A stretch of 64,000 nt of DNA from Calonectria ilicicola (taxonomy: Eukaryota > Ascomycota > Sordariomycetes > Hypocreales > Nectriaceae): positions 2,728,001 through 2,792,000 of the forward strand of contig CP085832.1 in NCBI GenBank assembly GCA_020809705.1, in the 5' to 3' direction. The first letter of the stretch is position 1; the number at the start of each line of letters is the position of its first letter. The notes under the pieces were generated by a model that made no database searches, had not been told where the DNA came from, and saw nothing but the letters and a program-made list of their open reading frames with translations. Below, one piece after another: positions 1 to 12,160 of this stretch. A program made the position numbers and the translations under genes.

Positions 1-3000
1 TGAGAAACCAGCCGTTGACTTTGGTTCGAGTACTTACAATGTTGCAAATTTTTCGAAACGACGGTGGCATGCTTGACGAGGATGCACAGATGTCGTCAAT
101 AAATACCTTGGCGACTATTCGTAACTGTAGCGCATTTTTTTGAAGTTCTTCAGTGGTAGCAACTCGCGCAGGATCAAGTTCTAGATCCAAGTCTTTCGAA
201 GTCAACATGAGGCGTTCCAAAACTTTTTGGAGTGTCGCTCGCAGGTATGAAGACCCTTTCCACTTAGCATAGACTGAAAGTGTTTTGGTAGCCACACATC
301 CCCGACGCAACAGCTCTGCCTCGTTTTCTGTTTTTGGCTCAGTAGGTGATCGGCGGTTTTAAGCAGATACACTTACCCGTATCCTCGATTTCCTGCTTAA
401 TAAGAGCTTCCAAAAGTTCGAAAACAAGACCTCGTTGTTCAAAAACCGTTAGTAGACAAATAGTGAGCTCGTCCACGTCAGTGCTCGGGCATGCTACACT
501 CATAGAAATTGCAAGTGAAAGATCACTGGTTAGTAGCTATTTGAATTATCATTAGTTTCGTGCGTAAAAATCTAAGCTGATGAGTTGACTAACCTCAAGT
601 AGCTCCTCATACTTTTCGCTCACGGCAGAATCTGTAAGATTGCTAAACTCAGTGCCTTGGATTAGGATGTTATATAAGACCTTGACAAATGCCGTACGAA
701 TCTCTACATTGTCATGATATCCGATATTTAGCGAATGCTTAAGACCGACGTCGATATTGGCGCTGAGTAGATTTGAGAGGATAGTGATGGCTAGATCCGA
801 ATTGGAGGCAGTCTCTTCTCGAATGGCAACGCCCAGAGTGGGATCGGATCGATTTGTGTCGGACGGTTCGTGATTGAGTAGGGAGAGAAAGCGGTTGAAG
901 TAGGTATGAAACATTTGTGATTTCATCTCGCTCATTCCAGCATCGGTATGACTATCAGAGGGCTGTAATGGCAGCCGAAACGTTAAATCAGCGAGAGCTT
1001 TTAGGCAAGCCTTGTCTAGATCTCTTTGAACTCGGCTCATGTCATCTTGTCTGTTGCTGAGCCCGTTTAGGTCTAGTCGTGGGGAACGAGGGCGTGCGAT
1101 CCAACCAAAAATGTACTCTAGCAGTTGATTTCTTATGCGTACATCGTCCCGTAGGTTTAAATGCTCCTTTCTTTTTGTCACTGCTTCGGACAAATGGCAT
1201 ACTCGAATCTTGACTCGCAATGTATTGGGGGTGTCGGATATTCCATCAAGAAACTTGGCGAAATTTAGGGTAAGAGCACCGAGATGAACTGAAGAGGCTG
1301 CACCGAGATCAGATGGACTTTCTAGCCGCTCAACCAACGCCTTCAGTAAGGAGGCCGCCTGTTCAGCAAAAACCACCTCGCTGTCCTGGCCTTTGTCCAC
1401 TGGGGCAAGAGCACCAGTGAAAAGAACCTCAAGCTCCGACTCCAGAGCCTTAAACAGCGGGTGATAAAGCGCAGGTGAGACCTCACTTGAGAGCACATCT
1501 CGCATAGCCTCACGAACCCTTACATTGGCACAGGCTAGAAGCTGAATACTCAACCTTAAGTAGCGGGTGAGAAACGGTTCTTCATAGTGCTCGGAAGAGA
1601 TCCGGTCGATCCATCTCAATCCTCCAAGAGCTGGCTCTTCTAAAATGATGGCTTGGTCAGCGGTACAAATGCCGCCTAATGATGCCAGAAATCCAGAATA
1701 GTTTCGCCACTCAGAAAGGGCTTTTTCATCAACTGCTTCAATAGTTGAGGTCGAAACATCCTTAGCAAGATGAATCCATCTGTCAAATGCCGTTTCCCAG
1801 GCGTTGAGAATGCCAGTTGTTGGAAATTGCATTCGCCGCAATAGACCTCGAACTCGTTTTTGAAAGGCGACTAGTCCTGTAAACCTGAAGGCACGAGAAG
1901 CAATCTCCTGAAAAACATCGCCGTTTCGAAGGACAGACGCTGAAGACTTGGCTGACTCGGCATGTTTATCCACAATGGAACATTCTTGCAGGAAAAGGCC
2001 AATACAAGATGTTACAAGTTGACAGGTGTCGATACTGGCAGAGCAAAGTGAGATGAGGAGTGTCGTTTCAAGCTTAGAGGAAGCGCTGACAACGTCTGGT
2101 GTGTCGGCAGGAATATCTGCTAGTTCCTATGAACGGTTAGAAACTTTTCAAACCATCGTTAAAATAATGCTCTAGTATACCGGAATATGCTTGAGTAAAA
2201 GCAGTCGAGCCTCAAGGTACTCTTGAAGAGCAACTAATCCTTGATCATCGTTTTGGGTTGCAATACGCTCGCATAATCCGAGCAAGACTTTTGAACTGGT
2301 AAATGATCAGCAATTGACCAAAGAAATAGTGTCTTTGCAGAATACCTTTTGCTCCAAAGTTCTCCCCGTAGCTGATGAGTTCCAAATTGATGACCTGTGT
2401 CGAACTTTCGATAAGCTTCCAAATGACCAGCAAAAAGTCTGTCAGCAACACCAGTGGCAAGTCGTCGGACTGAGGGCTCAGCGGATAATACACAGAGGAG
2501 AAATGACTTAAAGAAGCCCTCGGAAGGATCATCGCCCGAGAGATCGTCAAGCAACCGTGCTGGCGAGGCATCCAAGAATTGTAGAATGCTACGGACCATA
2601 TCTAGGCCCTCACTACTATTCTGAGATTGTGGGCTATTCGGTTTTGAAGTCTCGATCTGGTGCTTTTGTTAGGCCTTACTTTATGATAGGGATTATGACA
2701 GCTCACCTCCAGTTGGGATTGCATAAACGGAACCGCTGCATCAAATAATTCATGATATCTTAAGGCGTACGGCTGTTGTGCAAAATAAGAACAGCCTTGA
2801 ACTACAGACAATTTGAAGCTGTTTGGTGCATTGGGTGAAATGCAAGTCTCAACAAGCGTATTGACGCATCCATCGAAATTGAGATGAGCCAAACTGACGA
2901 AAGCAGCAGTCATCATGTCTTGTTCAAAAAGATTCGTATCAGAAGAGACGCGTCGGAAAACTGCATCCCGAACCTCATCTTGCACATCCAAAGCATAACT

Positions 3001-4260
3001 GACAAGAGCGGAATCGCTTTCGGCATCAAAATGACGTGCAGCGCGAAGAAGAGATACTAAACAATATCCTGCTTGTTCATTTCGATTTCTCGACGCCTTT
3101 CTTAGAGCATCCAGAAAGGAAATTTTCTTCACCATGCTACTACTTTTGGCCTCTCTCATATTGCTGGCAACTTCAAAGACATCTGGCAATAGAAATAAAA
3201 GTGTTGTCTGGAGTGGGTACAGTAGAGCCTTTCGCTTTCCGTTGTCCGTCGCGGCTTGCGTCATGTCAAATAGGGTATCCGCGCCTCCATCAAGCCGCTT
3301 GTGAAGTAGATGCAGCTGAACGAATTCGCGCGGAAAGCGGTCAAGCCATCTGGTTATGAGTAAGGGGGTGACAACAGCAATGGTATTTTGATAGGCCTTT
3401 CTAAAATGAAGAAAGCTGGAGCAAATTTCCTGGATGACTTGGCCAAGTTTGGCGCCATCCACCCAAAAGAAGGATAGTAATCTAAGGACGACAAGAGCGG
3501 CTTTTTCGGCATCCTGAAAAGACCCAGAAGTTGAAGGGCCTGACTGAGAAACAATGGCAGTACGGATGTTGTAAATGACATTTCTAAAGTAGTCGAATGC
3601 ACTTGGCCAGCTTGATGCGGTCACGTACTCTATCACGATCTTAACATGCGCGTCCATTTCTTCAAGACGGGCGTCGAGTCGATCATCTTCTGGAGCATAA
3701 CTGTTTCTATCCGCGATTGAAGAGTGATCCGACCGAGGAATCGCGACATTGCGCGTTGACACTTGATCTAGCAGAGTCTGGGCCGGCAGGACGTAGCTAT
3801 CTGGGATGGGTTCGAGAAGGTGCTTCAGAACATCGAACATTCGGCTCACGAGAACTTCGTCAAGGGCAGGCGGGATAGGGGTCGGCTCAGCATCGTTCTC
3901 GTTGGCGAGCGAGGCCCAATGAACTGAACAGCAGTCGGCGATGACGGCGAGGATATAAAGCTCTGATTGCAACACATGGCTGGGGTGGGAAGCCACGGCG
4001 GTGTATGGACGCGCGAGGTCTTCTAGCAGGGAGAGTAGTGCATCGACGACGGTAGATATGGTTGTATTTCCGAGCTCAACTAGTGTAGCCCTCGTAACAT
4101 GAAGAATGTCATCTTGTTGCAGGCTCTGGCCACTCGTGCCGGCTCGATGAGGGAGCTTGCACTCAAAGTCAGTTCAGCGCATGAAAGGCAAGGGCAGCTT
4201 GCTTACTCTAGTGGCGAGCCTGTCGACTAGACAGCCGACCAGGCCTGCGTCTCCATTCAT
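1..4260 (-). CDS. ira1: Ras GTPase-activating protein, IRA/neurofibromin family (5' part)
   Basis: Negative regulator of Ras that speeds GTP hydrolysis; in fungi it restrains Ras-cAMP signalling. The start is the ATG at 4258-4260. Exons I assign: 4260-4207, 4161-2707, 2620-2346, 2295-2181, 2126-594, 536-377 and 327-38, followed by a GTAAGT donor at 37-32, so the 3' part lies outside the window. About 1,294 codons are visible and all phases agree. Family resemblance to neurofibromin is strong over the HEAT-like region (for example FQKRVRGLLRRMQFPT, YSGFLASLGGIC, SPALYHPLF, EMKSQMFHTYFNRFLSLLN, SLNIGYHDNVEIRTAF). The last visible exon encodes SSYLRATLQKVLERL, DLDLELDPARV and AKVFIDDICASS, which lead into the GAP domain; the arginine-finger region is off-window. 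IRA1 and IRA2 cannot be told apart here, so the symbol is nominal. Confidence 0.9.
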
Positions 4261-4922
4261 GACTGCGGCAGCATCGAGCGACGTAGAAAGGAGTTGAATT
4301 GGTCTTTAAGACTGAGGTGTTCGTGAGCAAGGTCGCAGTGGTGGTGCCAGTCCTGGAAGCCCTGTTGTGACCAAACCCCGCGGTGCATTCCCCACAGCAC
4401 CACATAACGGCCATTTGACAGGGAGGCGGTAAGTGCACAAGCACCTACTGTTGCGACCTTGGTGGGCACGTAATTAATTACCAACCCACTTCTACGACGC
4501 TGAACATTGGAAGAACTTCTGCATTGCGAAATAACTCACAGCTTTCGAATCGAGTGAGAAATAAAATCGAGAATTGATTTTCTAAACACCCTCAAAATCA
4601 GCTACGCAATCAGCTTAGAGAGCCACATATGCTGCTGAGCTCAATATGAATGGGTGTGGTGGTCCTCGCATGAAGTTTAAAAAATTGAGGGCTACTGAGA
4701 TGGTACAAAAACCCTGGACCTGGCCGCAGAACGGAGTGGCCGAGTAAATTAACTGGACGGTCTACATACCCCTGGCCTCGCACATTTCTGGTAGGTGGAT
4801 TGTTTAGAGGATCCGTCCCCAACACTACCCAATCTTGATTTTGTTTGGTGGTTGAGTTCACCTGATAATTGATACAATCTTTAAGACACCTGCCCCTTCA
4901 CATATTCTCGTTTCGTGCACAT
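4261..4922. promoter_or_regulatory. Intergenic: promoter of the IRA gene and 3' end of rat1
   Basis: Both flanking genes read on minus, so this 662-bp gap holds the 5' region of the Ras-GAP gene and the terminator side of rat1. Small open frames here have no family resemblance and atypical composition. No distinct motif was identified. Confidence 0.5.
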
Positions 4923-7900
4923 CTACCTGTATTCCCCCCCTCCTCGGTAATGGTTCCCAGAATCCCTGTTCCTGCTATACGAATTCCCCCCATGTCCTTG
5001 ATGGGGCCCGGAGGGGGCATGTCTTGGTGGATGCGGACCACGACCCCATGAACTATTCTGGCCTTGCTGATAGCCCCCGCGGTTGCTGTTTTGTGGTCGA
5101 CCATTGTAGTAATGAGTGGGAGGAGGAGGAGGCACGCCGATTCCGAACCCAGAAGCCCCCGGGGGCGGGGGGGCTCCAGCACCGGGCTGATGTGGAGGGC
5201 GGTATGCGTCGGGCCTGCCGTAGCCATTTTGCTGACGCCCATACTGCCCGTCCCGCCCGCCACCGGGTCCGTAGTGCATAGAATTGCCGTGCCGACCCAG
5301 GGGAGCTCCTCCATATCCTCGACCAGACCTATTAGTTTTGCCTCGGAGCACCTCTATATCACTATGGGTGAGGGCAGGCTGTGGTAAACGAACCCCACGT
5401 AGCAGCATTGACTTATGGGTATGAGAAGTCTGCGGAATTTCGTAATTTACACTATTGATGTCAGCTTTAATGTAAGCGTTATGAGCAAATCGGTATAACC
5501 TACACAAGCGAGTGATCATATTCGAGATCTGGCATGGACCGTCGCTCCAGAGGATACTTGAGTTCACCGTGAGGCACGTATGAGTCCAATTTTTCAACAC
5601 TGCCCGACAGACCATCACTCTTTTTGGGAGACAACTTGAACTTAGGTTCGCCCTGTCGTTTCGAATAAAATTTGGTTGAAATGTCATCATATAAGGCTTC
5701 ATGATTATCCGATAAGATGAGGATGACTTTGCCTTCTTCATTGCGTGCAGAATCTTCGGCGCTCAGAAGAGGATATTTACTCCGAACTGCTTTTAGAAGA
5801 CGTGGCATATCGATGAACGGAAGCAAGGCAATGCCCTGCCACGCCATCTTCTTTCCATTCAGATCAACTTCAAAATCCTCGGGATAGAAGTCAATGATTT
5901 CGCTATCTTCGTTCAACATAAGATCATGGAAGACTTCCGGCAATGCATGGCGAGAGGCCGCAGGCAAGACACTCATTAATTGCTCAAATGGTTTGGATGT
6001 TCTCCCCTTCTCGAAGCTGATTTCCATCTTGGCAATATCTTTGAAGTCGGCAGCAAAGGGAGCATAATGATAGGGATAATACCACTCCCAGGACGGGCAT
6101 CCTTGGAAATAGTACAAGAGAACCCAAGCCAACCCTTCCATGTAAGCCCGACCGACTGAGTGGCGGAACTCAATATCTTTTGGATCTTTGTGAAACTTCT
6201 TCTCGTAGTAACGGTCCGCGTAGCCATCTTCCCACAGCCGGACCTCATCAGTTGGACCATCGTCATTTGGTGTGGATGGTGTTGCTATGCCCGGCGAATT
6301 ATTTGACGTATTATCAGATTCTTCCATCCCGGATGCCTTGCGCTTTCCAAGAGCTGAATTAGTCATCTCGGTAGCACTTGCATTGCCCGGATCTAGGTTA
6401 GACTTCTGGGCTTGTAGCTGGGCTTTGAGAACACTGGCGGCACTCTTGTTTGCTAGATTGGCATCCGCAGCACTGCTGCGATTGACCACCATATCATGTG
6501 TCAACGCCTTAGATGGCTGCGATGGATACGATGCGATGGGATATAACGGAAGTCCCGAGGCGGGGTTTTCGTGGCCGTTCTTCCGCGGGGCGGATGTACC
6601 GCCCTGCCGTCCACCGCGTGCGTTACCGTCTTGAAGTTTGCGTCGTTTAGCATTAGCCTCGCGGCGGTCTTCCTGTTCCTTTCTTCGCTTGAAAATTGCG
6701 TCCTCTTGCTTTGCCAGGCCATCCAAGATGCACTGGGCTCTTTCAAGATCAATATGACCATCTTTGGTTACATAGCCACCCATAGAGGGAAGATTGTCCT
6801 TCCAGATTGTGGTTAGGGTGTCGATGCCATGTTCCCGAATCTCAAGAGCCGGAAGATGGGGCAGGAAATCGTTTCCAACAAAGCAGCATAGAAAAATCCA
6901 ATCGTCAACCACACGCTCGAGGTCGAACCTGAAAGGTAGATTGGGGATGGCGAGTTCAGCCGCGAGATATTCTCGTAAGATGGACACATGAAGCCAAATA
7001 AATGGTTTCAAAGGGGCCGCTTTTTCTTTTTCTTCGTTACCTTCTGTTGCTTTTGCTTCACCCCGGCAATTACGGGCCTCGTGTCCCTTTTGTCCGCACA
7101 ATTTACAGAGACGAGCTTTGCTGTCCTGAAAGAATACATCCTCACGGAGAACTCGGAAATGAGGCTCATGGGTTGCTAGACCTAACATGATAAGATCGGC
7201 GTCAAGGCCATAGATAACGTGGCGTGTGTTTGGATCGTGATCTGGGGACGCGCGTTGAGATCGAACAAAAGACATGATCTTGTGCTCTCCTTCTCCTGGA
7301 ACTGTGGCATCGGATATGATGACCTTGAGCTTTGCCCAGCCTGGGTCGGTGTTGAGCTTGTACTGACACCAATACCTCAAGCTCAGAGCCAATATATCCA
7401 TAAATGGAGTTCCTGGCGTAATAGAGTTGGAGTCAAACGCCTTCTTGACCACCGTCTCTGTGTTTTCAGCCGGCAAGCTGCCTCCATTTTGCTGTTTCAA
7501 TAGTTTGATCAATTCCTGCTTATCAGCTTCCTTCTCTTTTGCGTCTTGGGCGGAACGGAAACGTCGGGAGCGTTGTTGATTCATTTTGGCTCGAGGTGCT
7601 ACGCCGTCTGTAGGGAAATTGTAAGCAAAATCCAGGAATGAGTAGAAACAATAGAAAAGTTGAGTCTAAATCAGGGTCACCACATACCGACAGCGATCAT
7701 GAGGATTTTTCGCGGTCGCACCATGTTAACAACGCGATCAGTATACCTAAATACTTCCAGCATCATCTCTTCTTCGTCCTTGGGAGCAGGCCTGTCTTCC
7801 GGATGAGAGCAAGGATGGACAATTCCATTCATGTCGAGATACAAGTTGTCAAGCTCCTCGCCATTGGGATTCGGTTTGGTTGTATCAACAGGAATGGTGC

Positions 7901-7997
7901 TGCCATCTTCCATAGTGATTGGATGGTCCTCTATTACAGGCGATATGATCTTCGGGTATTTATTGGAAAGCCATCGGAAAGCTGCTGGGATACCCAT
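4923..7997 (-). CDS. rat1: 5'-3' exoribonuclease 2 (Rat1/Xrn2)
   Basis: Nuclear exoribonuclease that degrades 5'-monophosphate RNA, acting in torpedo termination of RNA polymerase II, rRNA trimming and decay of aberrant transcripts. Exons are 7997-7688, 7607-5504 and 5451-4923 with introns GTATGT...CTACAG and GTAGGT...AATAG; the phases fit and give 980 residues, normal for Rat1. The N-terminus [17 protein letters not shown] is the XRN signature and [12 protein letters not shown] carries active-site acidic residues. GEGEHKI lies near residue 208, a CCHC zinc knuckle ([14 protein letters not shown]) near 270, and [13 protein letters not shown] near 340. The knuckle and the length favour Rat1 over the larger cytoplasmic Xrn1. 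The C-terminal 130 residues are a Gly/Pro/Asn/Arg-rich tail with RG and poly-Pro stretches. It is divergent with uso1. Confidence 0.95.
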
Positions 7998-8607
7998 TTT
8001 GAAAGTCGCGTAAAAATTTCCTGGTTGGTCACAAGTGTTGGGTGTTTTGCGCGTGCAGGATGGTGGTTAACCAGGTGGGAAATTAGGCAGGCTGAATGGC
8101 CTGTAGGGAGGAAATGGAAATAATATGCACCGCGCAAGGCGTCGCATGGGACTTTTAGGGTTGTACCGATATCTTGGGGTCCGGATGGATGAACTGGGTG
8201 AATATGACGGTTGTTGCAGACTGATTCATCAAAGGCCATGCAGGTGACAGAGTCTGCTTGTTTCGATGTTTTGCGCTGGGAGCTACCTAGCGTTGCAAGG
8301 GTCTTTTGGGACTACAGCGCAGTGTGGGTCTTAGTGGATATGCTGGCCTCGGTAGCCACAAGCACAATGAAAGGAGAGAGCTTGTATGCAGTTATCGAGT
8401 TGGTAAGCCATTCTTGAATTCAGTATCCTGACAAGCTGTCCAAAGCTGATTCAATAGGGACTATTAGAGTGCTCTGCACCGGTCTGCTACCTTGAATTTT
8501 CGTACAAGGCTGAATCAGATAAAAGGTACGACACTACATGCCGAAGACGATTATTTGAAACGACCACAAGCCTCCCCATAGCCCAATGGCACTGAGGCGT
8601 CGCGAGC
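7998..8607. promoter_or_regulatory. Divergent promoter region rat1 / uso1
   Basis: A 610-bp gap between two start codons pointing away from each other (7997 on minus, 8608 on plus), so it should contain both promoters. No coding exon with family resemblance was found in it. Confidence 0.5.
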
Positions 8608-11600
8608 ATGTTCTCCCTCGCCACCGCACCAGCGAAACAATCAGTTAGCGAAACGATCACCGTTCTAAGCGGCCGCCTAAGCTCTGCAACTTTACTCGAG
8701 GACCGAAGAGCTGCTATTCTCGGCCTTCGAAGTTTTGCGAAAGACTTTCCTGCATCCGTTGCATCTGGGGCCCTCAGAAGCTTGATCGGAAGCTTAAGCA
8801 AAGATGGCGAAGATGTCGACACTGTCAAGGTTGTACTTGAAACGCTCTTGATGCTCTTTAGCCCCAACGAAGACAGCCCCGAAGCTTCTGAAGAGATTGC
8901 CTTGTGGTTGGCCGACGAATTTACCCAGCGCCAGGAGAACATTACTCTGCTTCTCAATTTTCTCGAAACTCCCGACTTTTATTCACGCCTCTACTCACTG
9001 CAGTTACTTACTGCCATCCTATCGGCACGCACCGAACGAACTGAAGAATGCATATTTACCGCGCCCCTGGGGATCTCAAGATTGGTTTCCGTTCTCGATG
9101 ATACTCGTGAGGCGATTCGAAACGAAGGCATTACTCTTTTGACATACTTGACACCGACATCTATCGAGATACAGAAACTGGTTGCTTTTGAGAACGCATT
9201 TGAGAGATTGTTTTCTATCATAGATGCCGACGGTGCTCTTGCTGATGGTGGAAGGACTGTCGAGGATTGCCTGATACTTCTTGCCAACTTGCTTCGCGGA
9301 AATAGCTCTAACCAATCCCTATTTCGGGAATCAGGGTGTGTGGGCCGTCTTTCTGATCTACTTGGGCAAGTATTGCAACCAACAGGCGAGACTCCAGACA
9401 TTGCCTCGTGGGCGCAAACACAAAAGAACCGCAACGTTTATGCATTCTTAGCCATAATTCGACTCTTCATAACACCTGGTTCTGTGGGAACGCTGCAGAA
9501 TCAGACGGCTATTTGGCGTCATGGTCTGGCCTATCATGTGCTTCAATTGGCTTTCAGCCTTGGTGCACAAGTACAAATCAAAGCCGAGGTCCGAAGCCCC
9601 CATTGAGAATTTATATAGATATAGACGCATAGCTAACAGTCACACCCAGGCCTTGGTCACCTGCGGTGACATAATACGTCGGAACGCGCCGCTTCAAGAG
9701 GGTTTCGCACAGCTCATGGTACCTTCACCTTTAGATGTGAATGATCGGAGTACGGAAAAGGTCAATGGGCGGACAAAAGTCTATGTAATCGATGCATTAC
9801 TTGACTTGACTCTTTGTGTGCAAGATTTACAAGAATTCGATGTTCGCTTTGCAGCGTGCGGATGTCTTGAGGCTTATTTTGCCAACCACAAAGAGGTCAG
9901 GTTGCATTTCCTTAGCAGGGCTATTGAGGGACATCAGTCAGGACGTGATGAATCGGCGAACGTGCTGACCGTTCTACTACAATCTACCCTGGAAGGATCG
10001 GTGGATCCTTACAGGCACTGGTTCGCCGCCACCATTGCTTTCCATTTATTATATGATAACCCCGAAACTAAAGCGAAAGCCATGACATTGACCGAAGGCG
10101 ATTCTTCTGATGGGGAGGAGGTCGTGACGGGTATCCAGACAATAGCAGCACACCTTGTCTCAGGCTTGCGCCGTGGAGATGACTCCCGCATTTTAGTCGG
10201 ATATCTCATGCTTCTTCTTGGCTGGTTATTCGAAGATCTTGACGCCGTCAACGACTTTCTTGCAGAGGGAAGCAATGTACAAAGCTTGATCCAGACTCTT
10301 TCCCAGCCCCAAATACCTGGGGGCGAAATTGTGCAGGGGCTATGCACGATGTTACTCGGAGTGGCATATGAGTTCTCAACCAAGGACTCGCCAATCCCTA
10401 GAGCTACATTACATTCCATCTTGACATCACGAATTGATCGTGACCAATACTTAGATCGGCTTTCTAGACTTCGCAGCCATCCATTCCTTCGCGACTTTGA
10501 AGTCACACCTCAGAAACTCGATGCGTCGTCACCTGGAAGGCTTGCAGATGTATTCTTCAATGCCGTCTTCGTGGATTTTTTCAAGGATAATTATAGCCGC
10601 ATAGCCCGTGCCATTGATAGGGACCCTGGGATGGAGATATCTGTAATCACCAATGGCGTACAGAAGGGTATATCTAGAGAACTGGTAGATTCCCTTCGCA
10701 CCCAATTGGATGAAAAGGACCGTGCAATCCAGGGAATTCACGCAAAGCTGGCTTCACTTGAGGGCCAGTTTGGTCAGGAACAGGCTGACCATCGACGTAC
10801 AAAAGAGTCCAGCAATATTGAGCTAGCTAGGATCAAAGCCGTGAACGAAAATCAGCAAAAGCAGCATGCTGATGAACTGCGGTTTGTCCCACATTCTTTC
10901 ATTATAGCGGATGGGACCTGATAATATTTTATAGCAAGCTACAGGTGCAAATCGCCTCCAAGGAAAATGATTATCGAAAACAAATAGCGCAATTACAGAC
11001 ACAGCAATCATCGAAGGATACCGAGCACCAAAAACAACTTGCTCAGGCTCGGAAGGCTGCTGAAGCTGAGGCTGAGAGACTTCATCGTCGGAAAGATGCC
11101 GACATGGCAGACCTCAAGGCAACAATTAGTCGCTTGGAAGTGGACTTACTCAAGGTGTGTTGTTTGCATCACTTTCAATATGTGTGGCTGACCGCAGGTA
11201 TTCAGGCACAAAAAAGCAAAGTCTTGGAGCTGCAGGAAATGCAAGAGCGAGGTTCATTAGAATTAAAGAGTTTGAAGGAACGAGATGCAGCCGAGGTTCA
11301 AAAACTCCGAGAGCAGCACGCCATCGAATTGCAAGATCGAGCTGCACAAAATGACTCCGAGCTGCACAAACTCCAAGAGACTTGCGCGACCGACCTAGAA
11401 GAGAAAAGCTCAAGGATCAGGCTAGTTGAGAAACGAGTTCAGGAATTAGAAAAACAACTGCGCGACGCCACCACGGCAAATAAAGAATCCCAATCCAAGA
11501 GAATGGCCGTAAGTTTGAACGCCCAGATCCGAGTTCAATGCAAGATGGCTGATCTTTTCGTGTTGCAGGTCGAGAAAAAATTGGCAGAATCAGACAAAGC

Positions 11601-11889
11601 CAAAGAAACCACGCAATCAGAGCTTGAAGATCTGCTAATGGTTTTTGGAGATTTAGAGGAGAAGTCCGCCAAATACAAGGTATGTTCAATGTCCCTAACA
11701 TCCCTCTGATCGAATTGCAATTAATCACACAACGATCAGGCTCGGCTCATTGCGCTTGGTGAAGCTGTGTCAGATGGCGAGGATGACGATGAGGAAGATG
11801 ACGATGACGATGAAGATGAAGACGAAGACGAAGACGAAGACGAAGACGAAGGAGATGAGGATGACGGCGAGGAAAATGACAAATCTTAG
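8608..11889 (+). CDS. uso1: Vesicle-tethering protein Uso1/p115
   Basis: Tether that captures ER-derived COPII vesicles at the Golgi in Rab1/Ypt1-dependent transport. Exons: 8608-9588, 9650-10881, 10935-11154, 11206-11508, 11569-11679 and 11740-11889; the sum is 2,997 nt and 998 residues, phases consistent. Residues 1 to about 650 form the armadillo-like p115 head (for example ALRSLIGSLSKDGEDVDTVK, QEGFAQLMVPSPLDVND). From about 680 to 950 the sequence is a heptad-rich coiled coil. The tail ends in a strongly acidic Asp/Glu run encoded at about 11773-11876, typical of the family. The first intron (9589-9649) has a weak donor, GTCCGA, but the join restores the expected head sequence. The protein is shorter than yeast Uso1 and close to animal p115. 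Confidence 0.93.
11773..11876 (+). repeat. GA-rich low-complexity run encoding the acidic Uso1 tail
   Basis: Repeated GAy/GAr codons (GACGAAGACGAAGACG-type) inside the last uso1 exon. It encodes almost only Asp and Glu and is a likely site of replication slippage in multiples of six. Confidence 0.8.
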
Positions 11890-12160
11890 GGCAGCTGAGA
11901 AAAAAAGGACATCGTACGGCGATTGTGTAAAATACCCCCTACAGAAATATAAATAAACAATGGGTGCCTCGCCAGATTGCATTGCCTACATTGCATTGCA
12001 TTGGTTGGCTGGTAGGTAAATTACCTAACAGGGCATAGCCTCCTCAAACAGCGATGGATCCCACAAAACGCTGCCAATCTGAACTTCTAGATATTGTGTC
12101 AGTATTCATCCCGACCACCCCCTACATTTTGTTGCACCAGTGGAATCTGGTCTAGAAAAT

